A model generated the notes under the pieces. It ran no database searches and was not told where the DNA came from. It saw nothing but the letters and a program-made list of their open reading frames with translations. Shown here piece after piece: positions 31,940-40,632 of a DNA stretch of 64,000 bases. Position 1 is the first letter of the stretch, and each line of letters begins with the position of its first letter. The position numbers and the translations under genes were made by a program. Where the stretch lies: the NCBI RefSeq assembly GCF_002531575.1, contig NZ_NWTI01000012.1, positions 1 through 64,000 on the forward strand. Direction: 5' to 3'. This stretch comes from Bradyrhizobium sp. Y36. GTDB lineage: Bacteria > Pseudomonadota > Alphaproteobacteria > Rhizobiales > Xanthobacteraceae.

Positions 31940-33811
31940 CTACACCCGCGGCATGCTCGCCGGCCGCACCTCGCGGGACTGTGCTGCGAGCCTGATGCCG
32001 GCGTTCGCCGCCCCGAACCCCTGATAGTCCCTGCGCTCGACGATCTCGAAGAAGAACCGCTCGTCGAAGATGTGGGTGTAGACCTGGAAGAACTCGCCGT
32101 CGTCCTCGCGGTCGTAGAGGATGTGGTTGGCGCGCAGCTGCGCCATCAGCTCCGGCGCGAGGTCGTATTTGGCTTCGATGTCGTCGTAATAATTGGCGGG
32201 GATGTCGAGGAAATCCGCGCCGCGCTGGCGCATCGCCGCGACCGTCGCGAAGATGTCCCGGCACGAGAACGCGACGTGCTGCACGCCCGAGCCGAAAAAC
32301 TCCGAGATGAAGCGCGCCGGCAGGGTGCGGTTGGCGGAGGAGCCGTTGAGCACGAAGCGCAGGCTCTGGTCGGCATTGACGACGGCCTGGCTCTGGACGA
32401 GACCCCGGGGATCGGCGATCTCCATCTGCGGCAGGCGCTTCAGGTCGAGGATGCCGGTGTAGAACAGCAGCCAGGACAGCATCTCGTCATAGGGCATCGA
32501 CTGCGCGATGTGGTCGACGGCGAGCAGCGCATCCGCGCTCGCATCGCTGGGGACGGGCTCGAAATCGGTGTCCCAGTTCTTGCCGGCCTGATCGAGGAAA
32601 TAGAGCAGGCTGCCGCCGACGCCATGGATCGCGGGGATCTCCAACTCGCCCGGCCCGACCGGCTGGTAGAAGGTGCGCGCCTTCAGCGTCTCGGCGCGCT
32701 GCATGGCCAGGCCGGCATTGTCGACGTCGAGCGCGATGGCGCAGACGCCGGGGCCATGGGTGACGTAGTGGGAATGGGCAAAGCCGTCGGTCTCGCTGTT
32801 GATGACGAGCTCGACCTTGCCCTGCGACCAGCGCTCCACCGCCTTGCTGCGATGCGCCCCGGTCTTGCGGAAGCCGAGCTGCGCCAACAGGCGGCCGAGG
32901 TCGCCGGCCTTGGTCTCGTTGACGGCGAACTCGACGAAACCGGTGCCGCGGCTCTTCGCCTTCGGCGCCAGCGGTTCGGCGGCAAATCTCGGCCAGTCCG
33001 GCGCGAGCTGGTCCTCCAGCAGGATCAGCGAGCGCAATCCGTCGAGCGCGGTCTGTGCGGCCGAGCCGGCGCGGAACTGGTCGTTGAAGATCTCCAGCGA
33101 CAGCGGTCCGGCATAGCCGGTCGCGGCAATCGCCGCCATGAACGCGCCGACCGGCAGATCGCCCTGGCCGGGGAAGGAGCGGAAGTGCCGGCTCCATGAG
33201 AGGATGTCGAGATCGAGCTTCGGCGCGTCCGCAAGCTGCACCAGGAAGATCTTGTCGCCGGGGATCGAGGCCATCGCGCGCACGGGAAAGCCGGGTGCCA
33301 GCGCGTGAAAACTGTCGAGGATGATTCCGATCGCCGGATGATCGGCGCGCCGCACGATCTCCCAGGCATCGCGGTAGTCGTTGACGTGGCGGCCCCAGGC
33401 CAGCGCCTCGTAGCCGACGCGCAAGGAGCGCTCGGCCGCGCGTTCGCCCAGCTCGCGAAAATCGTCGGCGGCGCGGTCGATGCCGCCGAGCGAGGCGGGC
33501 GAGACGTTGGAGCAGATCAGCAAGAGATCGGTGCCGAGCTCCTGCATCAGGTCGAACTTGCGCATCGCGCGGGCAAAATTGCGCGAGCGCTGCGGCTCCG
33601 GCATGCCCTCGAAATCGCGGAACGGCTGAAACGCGCAGATCCTGAGGTTAAGGTCTTTGCAGAGCGCCGCGATGTCGCGCGGGCCTGCGCCGAACGACAG
33701 CAGATCGTTCTCGAAGATCTCGACCTCGTCGAAGCCGGCGGCGGCGATGGCACGTAGCTTTTCGTCCAGCGTCCCTGAGAGAGAGACGGTCGCGATCGAG
33801 CGTTTGCTCAT
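31940..33811 (-). CDS. quiC: 3-Dehydroshikimate dehydratase (QuiC-like, two-domain)
   Basis: 623 residues. The N-terminal domain (about 1-270) is a xylose-isomerase-like barrel (MSKRSIATVSLSGTLDEKL, ILDSFHALAPGFPV, GPLSLEIFNDQFR). The C-terminal domain (about 290-600) is a vicinal-oxygen-chelate fold like 4-hydroxyphenylpyruvate dioxygenase (GVQHVAFSCRDIFATVAAM, FFQVYTHIFDERFFFEIVER). Automatic names often call it a dioxygenase, but this fusion is the dehydratase converting 3-dehydroshikimate to protocatechuate. It is the last gene of the quinate/shikimate operon and overlaps the upstream ATPase gene by 4 bases (ATGA). Confidence 0.88.
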   Translation of the reverse strand: MSKRSIATVSLSGTLDEKLRAIAAAGFDEVEIFENDLLSFGAGPRDIAALCKDLNLRICAFQPFRDFEGMPEPQRSRNFARAMRKFDLMQELGTDLLLICSNVSPASLGGIDRAADDFRELGERAAERSLRVGYEALAWGRHVNDYRDAWEIVRRADHPAIGIILDSFHALAPGFPVRAMASIPGDKIFLVQLADAPKLDLDILSWSRHFRSFPGQGDLPVGAFMAAIAATGYAGPLSLEIFNDQFRAGSAAQTALDGLRSLILLEDQLAPDWPRFAAEPLAPKAKSRGTGFVEFAVNETKAGDLGRLLAQLGFRKTGAHRSKAVERWSQGKVELVINSETDGFAHSHYVTHGPGVCAIALDVDNAGLAMQRAETLKARTFYQPVGPGELEIPAIHGVGGSLLYFLDQAGKNWDTDFEPVPSDASADALLAVDHIAQSMPYDEMLSWLLFYTGILDLKRLPQMEIADPRGLVQSQAVVNADQSLRFVLNGSSANRTLPARFISEFFGSGVQHVAFSCRDIFATVAAMRQRGADFLDIPANYYDDIEAKYDLAPELMAQLRANHILYDREDDGEFFQVYTHIFDERFFFEIVERRDYQGFGAANAGIRLAAQSREVRPASMPRV

Positions 33812-34545
33812 GCTGCATTGTCCTCCATCGCGCCGCCCAGAAACAACTGTCCGATGCGGGGATCATTCAGGATGCGCCTGGCGTCGTCGACCATGCGGGT
33901 CTGGCCGAGCTCGAGCACGATGCCGATGTCGGAGATTTCCAGCGCCGAGCGCGCGTTCTGCTCGATCATCAGGATGGTGACGCCGCGATCGCGCAAGGAT
34001 TTGAGGATGTCGAAGGTCTGCTGCACCATCAGCGGTGACAGGCCGATCGAGGGTTCGTCGATCAGGACGAGCTTCGGCTCGAGCAGCAGCGAGCGCGCGA
34101 TCTCGAGCTGTTTCTGCTCGCCGCCGGAGAGCGTGGAGGCCTGCTGCGTGGACTTGCGGCGCAGTGCGGGGAACAGGTCCAGCGCGGCCTCGATCCGCTT
34201 CGGCAGGTCGAGGCCCTTCCCGGCCGAGACGCCGCCAAGCTCGATGTTGCTGCGGACCGACAGCTCGGGAAAGATGTTGCGGCCCTGCGGCACGTAGCAG
34301 ATGCCGGCGTTGAGCAAGGCGCGCTGGCTCAAATTGGTGACGTCGCGGCCGGCAAAACCGATCTTGCCCTCGCGCAGCTTCAAGAGGCCGAAGATCGCCT
34401 TGAACACGGTGGATTTGCCGGCGCCGTTCGGGCCGATGATGGTGGTGATCGTGGCTGCGGGAACGGCGAAGGTGGTGCCGTTCAAGATCGTCATCTTGCC
34501 GTAGCCGCCGACGAGATTGTGAACCGAGAGGATTGGCTCGCTCAT
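33808..34545 (-). CDS. LivF-type ABC ATPase of the quinate/shikimate operon
   Basis: 245 residues. Walker A GPNGAGKS at 38-45, signature LSGGEQKQLEIARSLLL, Walker B LVLIDEPSIGLSP. One of the two ATPases energising the Liv-type importer encoded upstream in the same operon; 10 bases after the LivG-type gene and overlapping quiC by 4 bases. Confidence 0.93.
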   Translation of the reverse strand: MSEPILSVHNLVGGYGKMTILNGTTFAVPAATITTIIGPNGAGKSTVFKAIFGLLKLREGKIGFAGRDVTNLSQRALLNAGICYVPQGRNIFPELSVRSNIELGGVSAGKGLDLPKRIEAALDLFPALRRKSTQQASTLSGGEQKQLEIARSLLLEPKLVLIDEPSIGLSPLMVQQTFDILKSLRDRGVTILMIEQNARSALEISDIGIVLELGQTRMVDDARRILNDPRIGQLFLGGAMEDNAA

Positions 34546-34555
34546 GATCGCTTCC

Positions 34556-35299
34556 TCAATGTCCGAGATAGGCTTCGATCACGGCCGGATTCTTGCGCAC
34601 CTCATCCGGGCGCCCCATCGCCAGCACCTTGCCTTCCGCCATCACCATCACGCGCGAGCACAGCGACATCACGAACTCCATGTTGTGCTCGATCACGACG
34701 AAGGTGGCGTTCTTCTCGCGGTTGATCGCAACCAGCCGGTCCTTGAGGTCCGCCAGCATCGACGGGTTGACGCCGCCGGCGGGTTCGTCGAGCAGCACGA
34801 GGCGCGGGCCGCCCATGAAGGCCATGGCGGCGTCGAGCAGCTTCTGCTGGCCATAGGACAATCCACCAGCCGGCTCGTCGGCGAGATGGTCGAGCTTGAA
34901 GAAGCCGATCATCTGCTTGGCGGCGTCGGTCAGTCCGGCATCGGAGCGACCGACCAGGCGGGAGGCCATGTTGCCCTGGTGCTCCTGCCCGGCGAGGATC
35001 AGGTTCTCGCGCACCGAGAGTTTTGGGAACACCTGCAGCAGCTGGAAGGTGCGGCTGACGCCGAGCTTGTTGAGCTCGGCGGGACGCAGGCCCGTGACGA
35101 GCTTGCCGTCGAGCTTCACTTCGCCGCCGGACGGCGTGAGCTGGCCGAGGATGCAGTTGAACAGGGTCGACTTGCCGCAGCCGTTGGGGCCGATTAGCCC
35201 GAGGATCTCGCCTTCGCGCACGTCGAACGAGACGCCGTCGACGGCGCTGATGCCGCCAAAGTTCTTCCTGATGCCGGAGACTTCGAGGACCGCGCTCAT
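34556..35299 (-). CDS. LivG-type ABC ATPase of the quinate/shikimate operon
   Basis: 247 residues from the ATG at 35299, which overlaps the LivM-type stop by 4 bases; the longer open frame upstream belongs to the permease region in another frame. Walker A GPNGCGKS at 37-44, signature LSYGQQKLLDAAMAF, Walker B LVLLDEPAGGVNP. LivG features include the C-terminal IEAYLGH. It acts with the LivF-type protein on the cytoplasmic face. Confidence 0.93.
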   Translation of the reverse strand: MSAVLEVSGIRKNFGGISAVDGVSFDVREGEILGLIGPNGCGKSTLFNCILGQLTPSGGEVKLDGKLVTGLRPAELNKLGVSRTFQLLQVFPKLSVRENLILAGQEHQGNMASRLVGRSDAGLTDAAKQMIGFFKLDHLADEPAGGLSYGQQKLLDAAMAFMGGPRLVLLDEPAGGVNPSMLADLKDRLVAINREKNATFVVIEHNMEFVMSLCSRVMVMAEGKVLAMGRPDEVRKNPAVIEAYLGH

Positions 35300-36294
35300 T
35301 GTGCCGTCTCCAGGCGGGATTTTGCGACGGCGCGCAGCGCGGAGGCCGCCTTGGTGCGTCGCGCGGCGAGATAGCGGTCGAGGATCCCCAGAATGCCCGT
35401 CGGCGACCAGATCAGAAGCCCCATCACCGCGATCGCGTAGAGCATCAGATAATAGCCTTCGGTGAAGCGGAGCCATTCCGGCAGCAGCACCGCGATCATC
35501 GCGCCGAGGAAGGGACCGAAATAGAAGCCGGCGCCGCCGACGATCACCATCATCAGCAGGTCGAGCGAGAGCGAAAGGTTGAAGGGAACGGGGTCGATAT
35601 ATTGCGTCAGCGGCGCATAGAGCGCGCCGGCGACGCCGCCGAGCGCCGAGCCCATCGCGAAGGCCATCAGCGTGTAGCGGCGCGTGTCGATGCCGAGCGA
35701 TTGCGCGCGCAAGGGGTTCTCGCGCAACGCCATGAAGGCGCGGCCCCAGGGCGAGCGGATCAGCCACCACACCGCGAGCGACACGATCGCGAGCGAGCCG
35801 AGGCAGACGTAATAGAACGGCAGCGGCTTGTTGGTCGCGAACCCGAAGACGTTCGGACGCGGGATGTTGGAGATGCCGTAGATGCCGCCCGTGAGCCAGC
35901 TCTCGTTGCGGAACACCAGGAAGGCGAGGGTGGAGAAAGCGAGCGTGACGAAGGCGAGGTAATGGTGCTGCACGCGCAACGCGGGATAGCCGAGCACCCA
36001 GCCGACCGCGAAGCTCAAGGCGATCGCGACCAGGATCGCCGCCGGCAGCGGCCAGCCATGGGTGGTCATGATCGCCGCCGCATAGGCGCCGATGCCGACG
36101 AACGCGCCCTGCGCCAGCGAGACCTGGCCGGCATAGCCGAGCGTGAGGTTGAGGCCCATCGCGGCGATGCTCATCACCGCCCATTGGCTGAGTATGAACA
36201 GTCCGTAGCGGTTGAAGTTCATAGGCACGATGATCAGGCCGGCGATGACGGCAAGGCCGAGCGCGATCTTCAGGGGTTTGCCGAAACCGTTCAT
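35296..36294 (-). CDS. LivM-type ABC permease of the quinate/shikimate operon
   Basis: 332 residues from the ATG at 36294. About nine to ten membrane helices, with the family motifs AAMGLNLTLGYAGQVSLAQG and ALRENPLRAQSLGIDTRRY. A C-terminal cytoplasmic tail is basic. It overlaps both neighbours by 4 bases, so the three genes are translationally coupled. Confidence 0.92.
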   Translation of the reverse strand: MNGFGKPLKIALGLAVIAGLIIVPMNFNRYGLFILSQWAVMSIAAMGLNLTLGYAGQVSLAQGAFVGIGAYAAAIMTTHGWPLPAAILVAIALSFAVGWVLGYPALRVQHHYLAFVTLAFSTLAFLVFRNESWLTGGIYGISNIPRPNVFGFATNKPLPFYYVCLGSLAIVSLAVWWLIRSPWGRAFMALRENPLRAQSLGIDTRRYTLMAFAMGSALGGVAGALYAPLTQYIDPVPFNLSLSLDLLMMVIVGGAGFYFGPFLGAMIAVLLPEWLRFTEGYYLMLYAIAVMGLLIWSPTGILGILDRYLAARRTKAASALRAVAKSRLETAQ

Positions 36295-37166
36295 ACCGTG
36301 CGCTCCTCGGCGCGGCCGAGCAGGCCTTGCGGCCGCAACAGGATGACGGCGATGAGAAAGATCATCGGCACGGCGGCGCGATACTGCGTCGAGACATAGG
36401 CGGCCGCGAGATTGTCGAGCACGCCGATCAGCAGGCCGCCGGCGATCGCGCCGCGCACCTGGTTGAAGCCGCCGACGATCGCCGCGATGAAGGCGGCCTG
36501 GCCCAGCACCTCGCCGGAGGAGAATTTTGCGAGATAGATCGGCGTGATCAGCAGCGAGGCGAGGGCGACCAGGAAGGCGTTGATCAGGAAGGTCAGCAGG
36601 ATCATGCGCTCGACGGGCACGCCGATGATGCGCGCCACCGTCGGGTTCTGCGCGGCGGCCTGCATCTGGTGGCCGAGCGAGGTGCGGTTCAAGAGTGCCG
36701 TCAATCCAAGCACGGCCAGAATGGCGACGACGAGCACGCCGATGCTTTGCAGCGAGACGGCATGGCCGAGGATGGAGACGTCGCCGGTCGGCACGATCGA
36801 GGGGAAGGGCGAGGCTTCGGCGCTGAAGAACTGCTTGACCGCTTCCTTGATGCCGATCGCGAGCGCCATGGTCGCGATCGCCAGCGGCAGCACGCCGTGC
36901 CGCATCATCGGGTCGACCAGCAGCAGCTTGAAGCCGAGTCCGAGCAGGATCATCGACAAGAGGATGCCGAGGATGATCGCGAGCCAGAACGGCGCACCCG
37001 CATGCATCGCCGCCAGCATCAGGAAGGCCGGCAGCATCACGAACTCGCCTTGCGCGAAATTGATGGTCTGCGAGGTCTGCCACAGCAGCGTGAAGCCGAC
37101 CGCGACCAGCGCATAGATCGCGCCCGTGGCGAGCCCTGCGACCAGAAGATCGAATAGGTTGGACAT
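36291..37166 (-). CDS. LivH-type ABC permease of the quinate/shikimate operon
   Basis: 291 residues from the ATG at 37166 (GAGGGG upstream). About eight helices; motifs QTINFAQGEFVMLPAF and GIPV-like RIIGVPVERMILLTFLINA followed by GGFNQVRGAIAGGLLIG are characteristic of LivH. It forms the channel with the LivM-type protein. It is separated from the binding-protein gene by a 222-base gap with a palindromic repeat. Confidence 0.92.
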   Translation of the reverse strand: MSNLFDLLVAGLATGAIYALVAVGFTLLWQTSQTINFAQGEFVMLPAFLMLAAMHAGAPFWLAIILGILLSMILLGLGFKLLLVDPMMRHGVLPLAIATMALAIGIKEAVKQFFSAEASPFPSIVPTGDVSILGHAVSLQSIGVLVVAILAVLGLTALLNRTSLGHQMQAAAQNPTVARIIGVPVERMILLTFLINAFLVALASLLITPIYLAKFSSGEVLGQAAFIAAIVGGFNQVRGAIAGGLLIGVLDNLAAAYVSTQYRAAVPMIFLIAVILLRPQGLLGRAEERTV

Positions 37167-37234
37167 GTTCCCCTCTTTCGGTCCCTCTCCCCGCCCGCGG
37201 CAAGCAACCCCATTCGCGACAGCATCCTCGTGAC

Positions 37235-37370
37235 GCATCCTTCGAGACGCCCGCCTTTGGCGGGCATCTCAGGATGAGGGCGGAGTGCGCGGCTGCAGGA
37301 CCATGCGCTCCGCAGCGAGGTCGGCCTCGTCCTGTGAGACCGCTGCAAGCGGTCGTCTCGAAGGACGAGG
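37235..37370. repeat. Inverted pair of TTCGAGACGCCCGCC-type repeats
   Basis: CATCCTTCGAGACGCCCGCC...CAGGATGAGG and the inverse CTCGTCCTGTGAGACCGC...GTCTCGAAGGACGAGG. It separates the binding-protein gene from the permease genes in the operon, which may allow more binding protein than channel to be made. Confidence 0.8.
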
Positions 37371-37388
37371 GGCTTGCTCCGCTCTATC

Positions 37389-38519
37389 TCATTGCACCTT
37401 CGGCAGCACCTGCTTCACGACCTGCTTGCCCTCGACCACCTCGACCAGAAAGCTCTGGCGGTCGATGTCGCCGGTGTCGCTGAAGGTGACGTCCATCAGG
37501 ATGCCCGGCTCGTCCGCAGCCTTGATGGTGAGGCCGTGCAGCGTGTCGGCGAACTTCTTCGGGTCGACCTTGCCCATCTTCTCGGTGGTGGCCTTCACCA
37601 TGTAGACGGCGAGGTAGCCCTTCAGGCCGTTGTGATCAGGCACGTAGTTGTACTTCTTGGAGAACTTTTCGCGGAATTGCTTGACCAGTTCGACCGGCGC
37701 GTCGGTGGTGAGGCCGACATGGCCGCGCGCGCCGTTGGCGGCATCGCCGGCGAGCTCGATCACCTTCTGGCCGATCAGCGTGGTCTCGCCCATCAGCGGC
37801 GCGTTGACGCCCTGGCGCTTCAGCTCCTTGAGGATGCGCGCGCTCTCCTCTTCGTTCAGGTAGACGAACACGGCGTCGGGATTGGCCGCCTTGATCTTGC
37901 CGACGTCGGCGGCGAAGTCCGCCTGGCCGGCTTCGGTCGAGAGATCGGCGACCACCTTGGAGCCGAGCCGTTCGAGCTCCTTGGTCACCATGTCACGTCC
38001 GCCGCGGCCGAAATCGTTGTTGACCCAGACCACCGCGACGGTCTTCGCCTTCATCTCGTCGTGAATGTATTTCGCGACCTTCGGCATCGAGGATTGCTGA
38101 CCGAACGAGGTGCGGAACAGGAACTTGTTGCCTCCTTGCGTCAGCTCGGCGGCTTCGCCGCCCATGATCTGCGCGATGCCGGCTTCGGCGGCGAGCGGCG
38201 CCGTCACCTTCACCGAGCCGGAATAGCCAGGTCCGAGCAGCACGTAGGGCTCGGCGTCGAGCGCCTTCTGGACCTGGGCGCGCGCCACGCCCGGATTGGA
38301 CTGCGAATCGGCATGGGTGACTTCCAGCTTGCGGCCGAGCACCCCGCCCTTGGCGTTGATCTCCTCGATCGCGAGGTCGATGCCGTTCTTCCAATTGGTG
38401 CCGACGGTGGCGCCGCCGCCGGACAGTTCGGCGACGTCGGCGAGCTTGATCGCCTGGGCGTGAACGCTGGTTGCAGCTGCGAAGGCAAGCAGGGCGCCTG
38501 CCAGAATGGTCGTCTTCAT
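37389..38519 (-). CDS. Liv-type binding protein, probable quinate/shikimate receptor
   Basis: 376 residues. Signal peptide (TILAGALLAFAAATSVHAQ), then a type I periplasmic-binding fold (IKLADVAELSGGGATVGTNW, LLGPGYSGSVKVTAPLAAEA, VWVNNDFGRGGRDMVTKEL). It lies second in the operon, 57 bases after the dehydrogenase gene and ahead of the channel and ATPase genes, so it is the receptor of this importer. A quinate or shikimate ligand is inferred from the flanking enzymes. Confidence 0.88.
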   Translation of the reverse strand: MKTTILAGALLAFAAATSVHAQAIKLADVAELSGGGATVGTNWKNGIDLAIEEINAKGGVLGRKLEVTHADSQSNPGVARAQVQKALDAEPYVLLGPGYSGSVKVTAPLAAEAGIAQIMGGEAAELTQGGNKFLFRTSFGQQSSMPKVAKYIHDEMKAKTVAVVWVNNDFGRGGRDMVTKELERLGSKVVADLSTEAGQADFAADVGKIKAANPDAVFVYLNEEESARILKELKRQGVNAPLMGETTLIGQKVIELAGDAANGARGHVGLTTDAPVELVKQFREKFSKKYNYVPDHNGLKGYLAVYMVKATTEKMGKVDPKKFADTLHGLTIKAADEPGILMDVTFSDTGDIDRQSFLVEVVEGKQVVKQVLPKVQ

Positions 38520-38576
38520 GGTCTCTCCTCCCGTTTTCTCTGATGTGATCCGCGGCCTTGTGTCCGGCCGCTTCGG

Positions 38577-39455
38577 TTAGGCTGCGTGATCGGCCGAGCT
38601 TCGTGCCGCCATCACCTCGTCGAATGCCTCTCCCATGACCTCGGTCGATGGGGCCAGGCCCGTGAACAGTTCGAAAGCGTCGGCCGCCTGGTAGATCGCA
38701 AGCTCCCGCCCGGTCATGATCCGCGCGCCCTTGGCCTGCGCCGCCGCCAGCAGCGGCGTGATCAGCGGCGAATAGACGGCATCCGCGACCCAGAGCTCTT
38801 CACGGAGCAAGGTGGCGGCAACCGGCATGCCCCGGTTCGGCAGCATGCCGACCGGCGTGCCGTTGATGAGGCCGGTCGCGCCGCTGAGCGCATCCTCGAC
38901 GCTCGCGGCGATCCTCGCGCCACCCTGCGGCGCCAGCAGGGAGACCAGCGTCGCGGCGCGCGCCGGCTCGCTGTCGAAGATGCGGATGTCGGAAACCTTC
39001 AGGCTCGCCAGCGCAAACGCGATCGCCTTGCCGACGCCGCCGGCGCCGATCACGGCCACCGCGTTCCCGGCGGGCGCCAGCAGCGGCGCCACCGCACGGG
39101 CAAAGCCGGTCGTGTCGGTGTTGTGGCCGATCAGGCGGTCGTCCCTGACGACGACGGTGTTGACCGCGCCCATCGCAGCCGCGCCGGGCGCCAGCTCGTC
39201 GAGCAGCGGGACCACCGCTTCCTTGTAGGGGTAGGTGACATTGACGCCGGCAAAGCCCAGCCGCCGCACGCCTTCCAGCATCAGGCTGAGGCCGGCCGCG
39301 TCAGCGCCGGCAACCTCGATGAGCTGATAATGGCCACGCAGGCCGAGCGCCTCGGCGGCGCGCTCATGCATGGCGGGGGAGGCGGAATGCGCGATCGGCG
39401 CGCCGATCAGGCCGGTGAGAAGCTTCTTGCTGGCGGCGTATCCGCGCTTGGACAT
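38577..39455 (-). CDS. Shikimate/quinate dehydrogenase (AroE family)
   Basis: 292 residues. Substrate-binding SXS motif HSASPAMH, catalytic K78 in NVTYPYKEA and D114 in HNTDTTGF, and dinucleotide motif VIGAGGVGKAIAFAL. The N-terminal extension and the operon context (importer, dehydroshikimate dehydratase, own LysR regulator) point to a catabolic enzyme (QuiB/YdiB-like) oxidising shikimate or quinate rather than the biosynthetic AroE. Cofactor preference cannot be read with certainty. It is the first gene of the operon, with about 145 bases of leader containing a regulator-like dyad. Confidence 0.88.
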   Translation of the reverse strand: MSKRGYAASKKLLTGLIGAPIAHSASPAMHERAAEALGLRGHYQLIEVAGADAAGLSLMLEGVRRLGFAGVNVTYPYKEAVVPLLDELAPGAAAMGAVNTVVVRDDRLIGHNTDTTGFARAVAPLLAPAGNAVAVIGAGGVGKAIAFALASLKVSDIRIFDSEPARAATLVSLLAPQGGARIAASVEDALSGATGLINGTPVGMLPNRGMPVAATLLREELWVADAVYSPLITPLLAAAQAKGARIMTGRELAIYQAADAFELFTGLAPSTEVMGEAFDEVMAARSSADHAA

Positions 39456-39544
39456 GGTTCGCTATCGTCTCAAAGTGAGCGTTCGGTCCCGGTCATTAGC
39501 GGGGAAACCCGCGGAATTCCAAGGGGGGCTTCCAACTCCGACGA

Positions 39545-39562
39545 TAGCCTTTCCCAAGGCTA
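39545..39562. promoter_or_regulatory. LysR-type operator dyad upstream of the quinate operon
   Basis: TAGCCTT (39545-39551) and AAGGCTA (39556-39562) are perfect 7-bp arms around TCCC, about 90 bases upstream of the dehydrogenase start and directly downstream of the LysR gene. No T-run follows on the minus strand, so it reads as a regulator site rather than a terminator. Confidence 0.6.
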
Positions 39563-39600
39563 ACACAATTACCCATTTATCCGACAAACCTAACATCATG

Positions 39601-40563
39601 TTATTTCTTCCGCCCGCGCGCTGGCGCGGCCTTGCCGCTGCCGCCCGGCGCGGCCTTGCCGCTGCCGCGGGACGGCTCCACCGCCCGCATCTCGGTGCGC
39701 AGCGCCTCGATATAGGCCTCGGCATGGAGCGACAGCGGCGCGCCGCGCTTGACCGCGATGTAGGTGTCGAACCGGGTCGGCTCGGCGATCTTCAACAGTT
39801 CGATTCCGGGATAGCCGCCATGGGCCACGGTGAACTGGTCGATGATGGCGATGCCGAGCCCCGCCTTCACCAGCGCGCAGACCGTGGTGCCGAAGCGGGC
39901 GCGGATGGTGATGTTGTAGTCGAGCCGGTGGCGCGCGAAGATCTCGGCCATGATCCGCCCGTAGGGATCGTTGGGATCGATGCCGATCAGCGGATAGCGG
40001 GTGATCTCGGCGGCCGAGACCTGCTTGCGCCCGGCGAGCTCGTGGCCCGGCGGCACGATGCAGTACAATTCGCCCGAGGCGAGCGGCATGAAGTCGAGCG
40101 CGGAATGCTCCAGCCGGTAGCTCATCGCCACGCATTCGCCGCGGCCGAGCATCAGATAGTCGATGGCTTCCTCGAGTTTCAGGATGTTGATGTCGATGCC
40201 CAAATCAGGATAGCGGCGCCGCACCCGCTCGATCGCGCGCGGCACCATCACCTGCGAGATGCTGGGCACCGAGCCGATGCGCAGTTCGGAGAGGCCGCCG
40301 CGCCCGATCTTGGAGATGATCTCGGAGAGATCGTCGACCTTCTTGTAGACGCCGTTGATCTGCTCGAAAATGTTCTCGGCTTCCGGCGTCGGGAAGTAGC
40401 GGCCGTTCTGGCGCTGGAAGAAGCGGATGCCGAGCGAGCGCTCGGTGTATTTGACGAGCCGGCTGATGCCGGGGGCCGAGACGTTGAGCAGCTTGGCCGC
40501 GCCGCCGATCGTGCCCGTCACCATCACGGCGCGGATCACTTCAACCTGGCGCAGCGTCATCAT
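39601..40563 (-). CDS. LysR-family regulator of the quinate/shikimate operon
   Basis: 320 residues from the first of two ATG codons at 40563; an upstream in-frame ATG at 40596 adds 11 residues. Helix-turn-helix (MTLRQVEVIRAVMVTGTIGG, LLNVSAPGISRLVKYTERSL) at the N-terminus, then the effector-binding fold. The C-terminus is a lysine/alanine/glycine-rich tail with a doubled GSGKAAP unit, probably disordered. It is the gene immediately upstream of the quinate operon in the same orientation and is the probable activator, with quinate, shikimate or a product as co-inducer. Confidence 0.87.
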   Translation of the reverse strand: MMTLRQVEVIRAVMVTGTIGGAAKLLNVSAPGISRLVKYTERSLGIRFFQRQNGRYFPTPEAENIFEQINGVYKKVDDLSEIISKIGRGGLSELRIGSVPSISQVMVPRAIERVRRRYPDLGIDINILKLEEAIDYLMLGRGECVAMSYRLEHSALDFMPLASGELYCIVPPGHELAGRKQVSAAEITRYPLIGIDPNDPYGRIMAEIFARHRLDYNITIRARFGTTVCALVKAGLGIAIIDQFTVAHGGYPGIELLKIAEPTRFDTYIAVKRGAPLSLHAEAYIEALRTEMRAVEPSRGSGKAAPGGSGKAAPARGRKK

Positions 40564-40632
40564 CTCTGGGCGTCCCGAATGTTCTTTCGGGATCATCTCA
40601 CGGAAGCGGCGCCGCCATCCAGCGACAATATT

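Noticed and set aside
31940..33811. 4-Hydroxyphenylpyruvate dioxygenase
   Set aside because: Only the C-terminal half resembles that family; the N-terminal barrel and the operon context identify the two-domain dehydroshikimate dehydratase.
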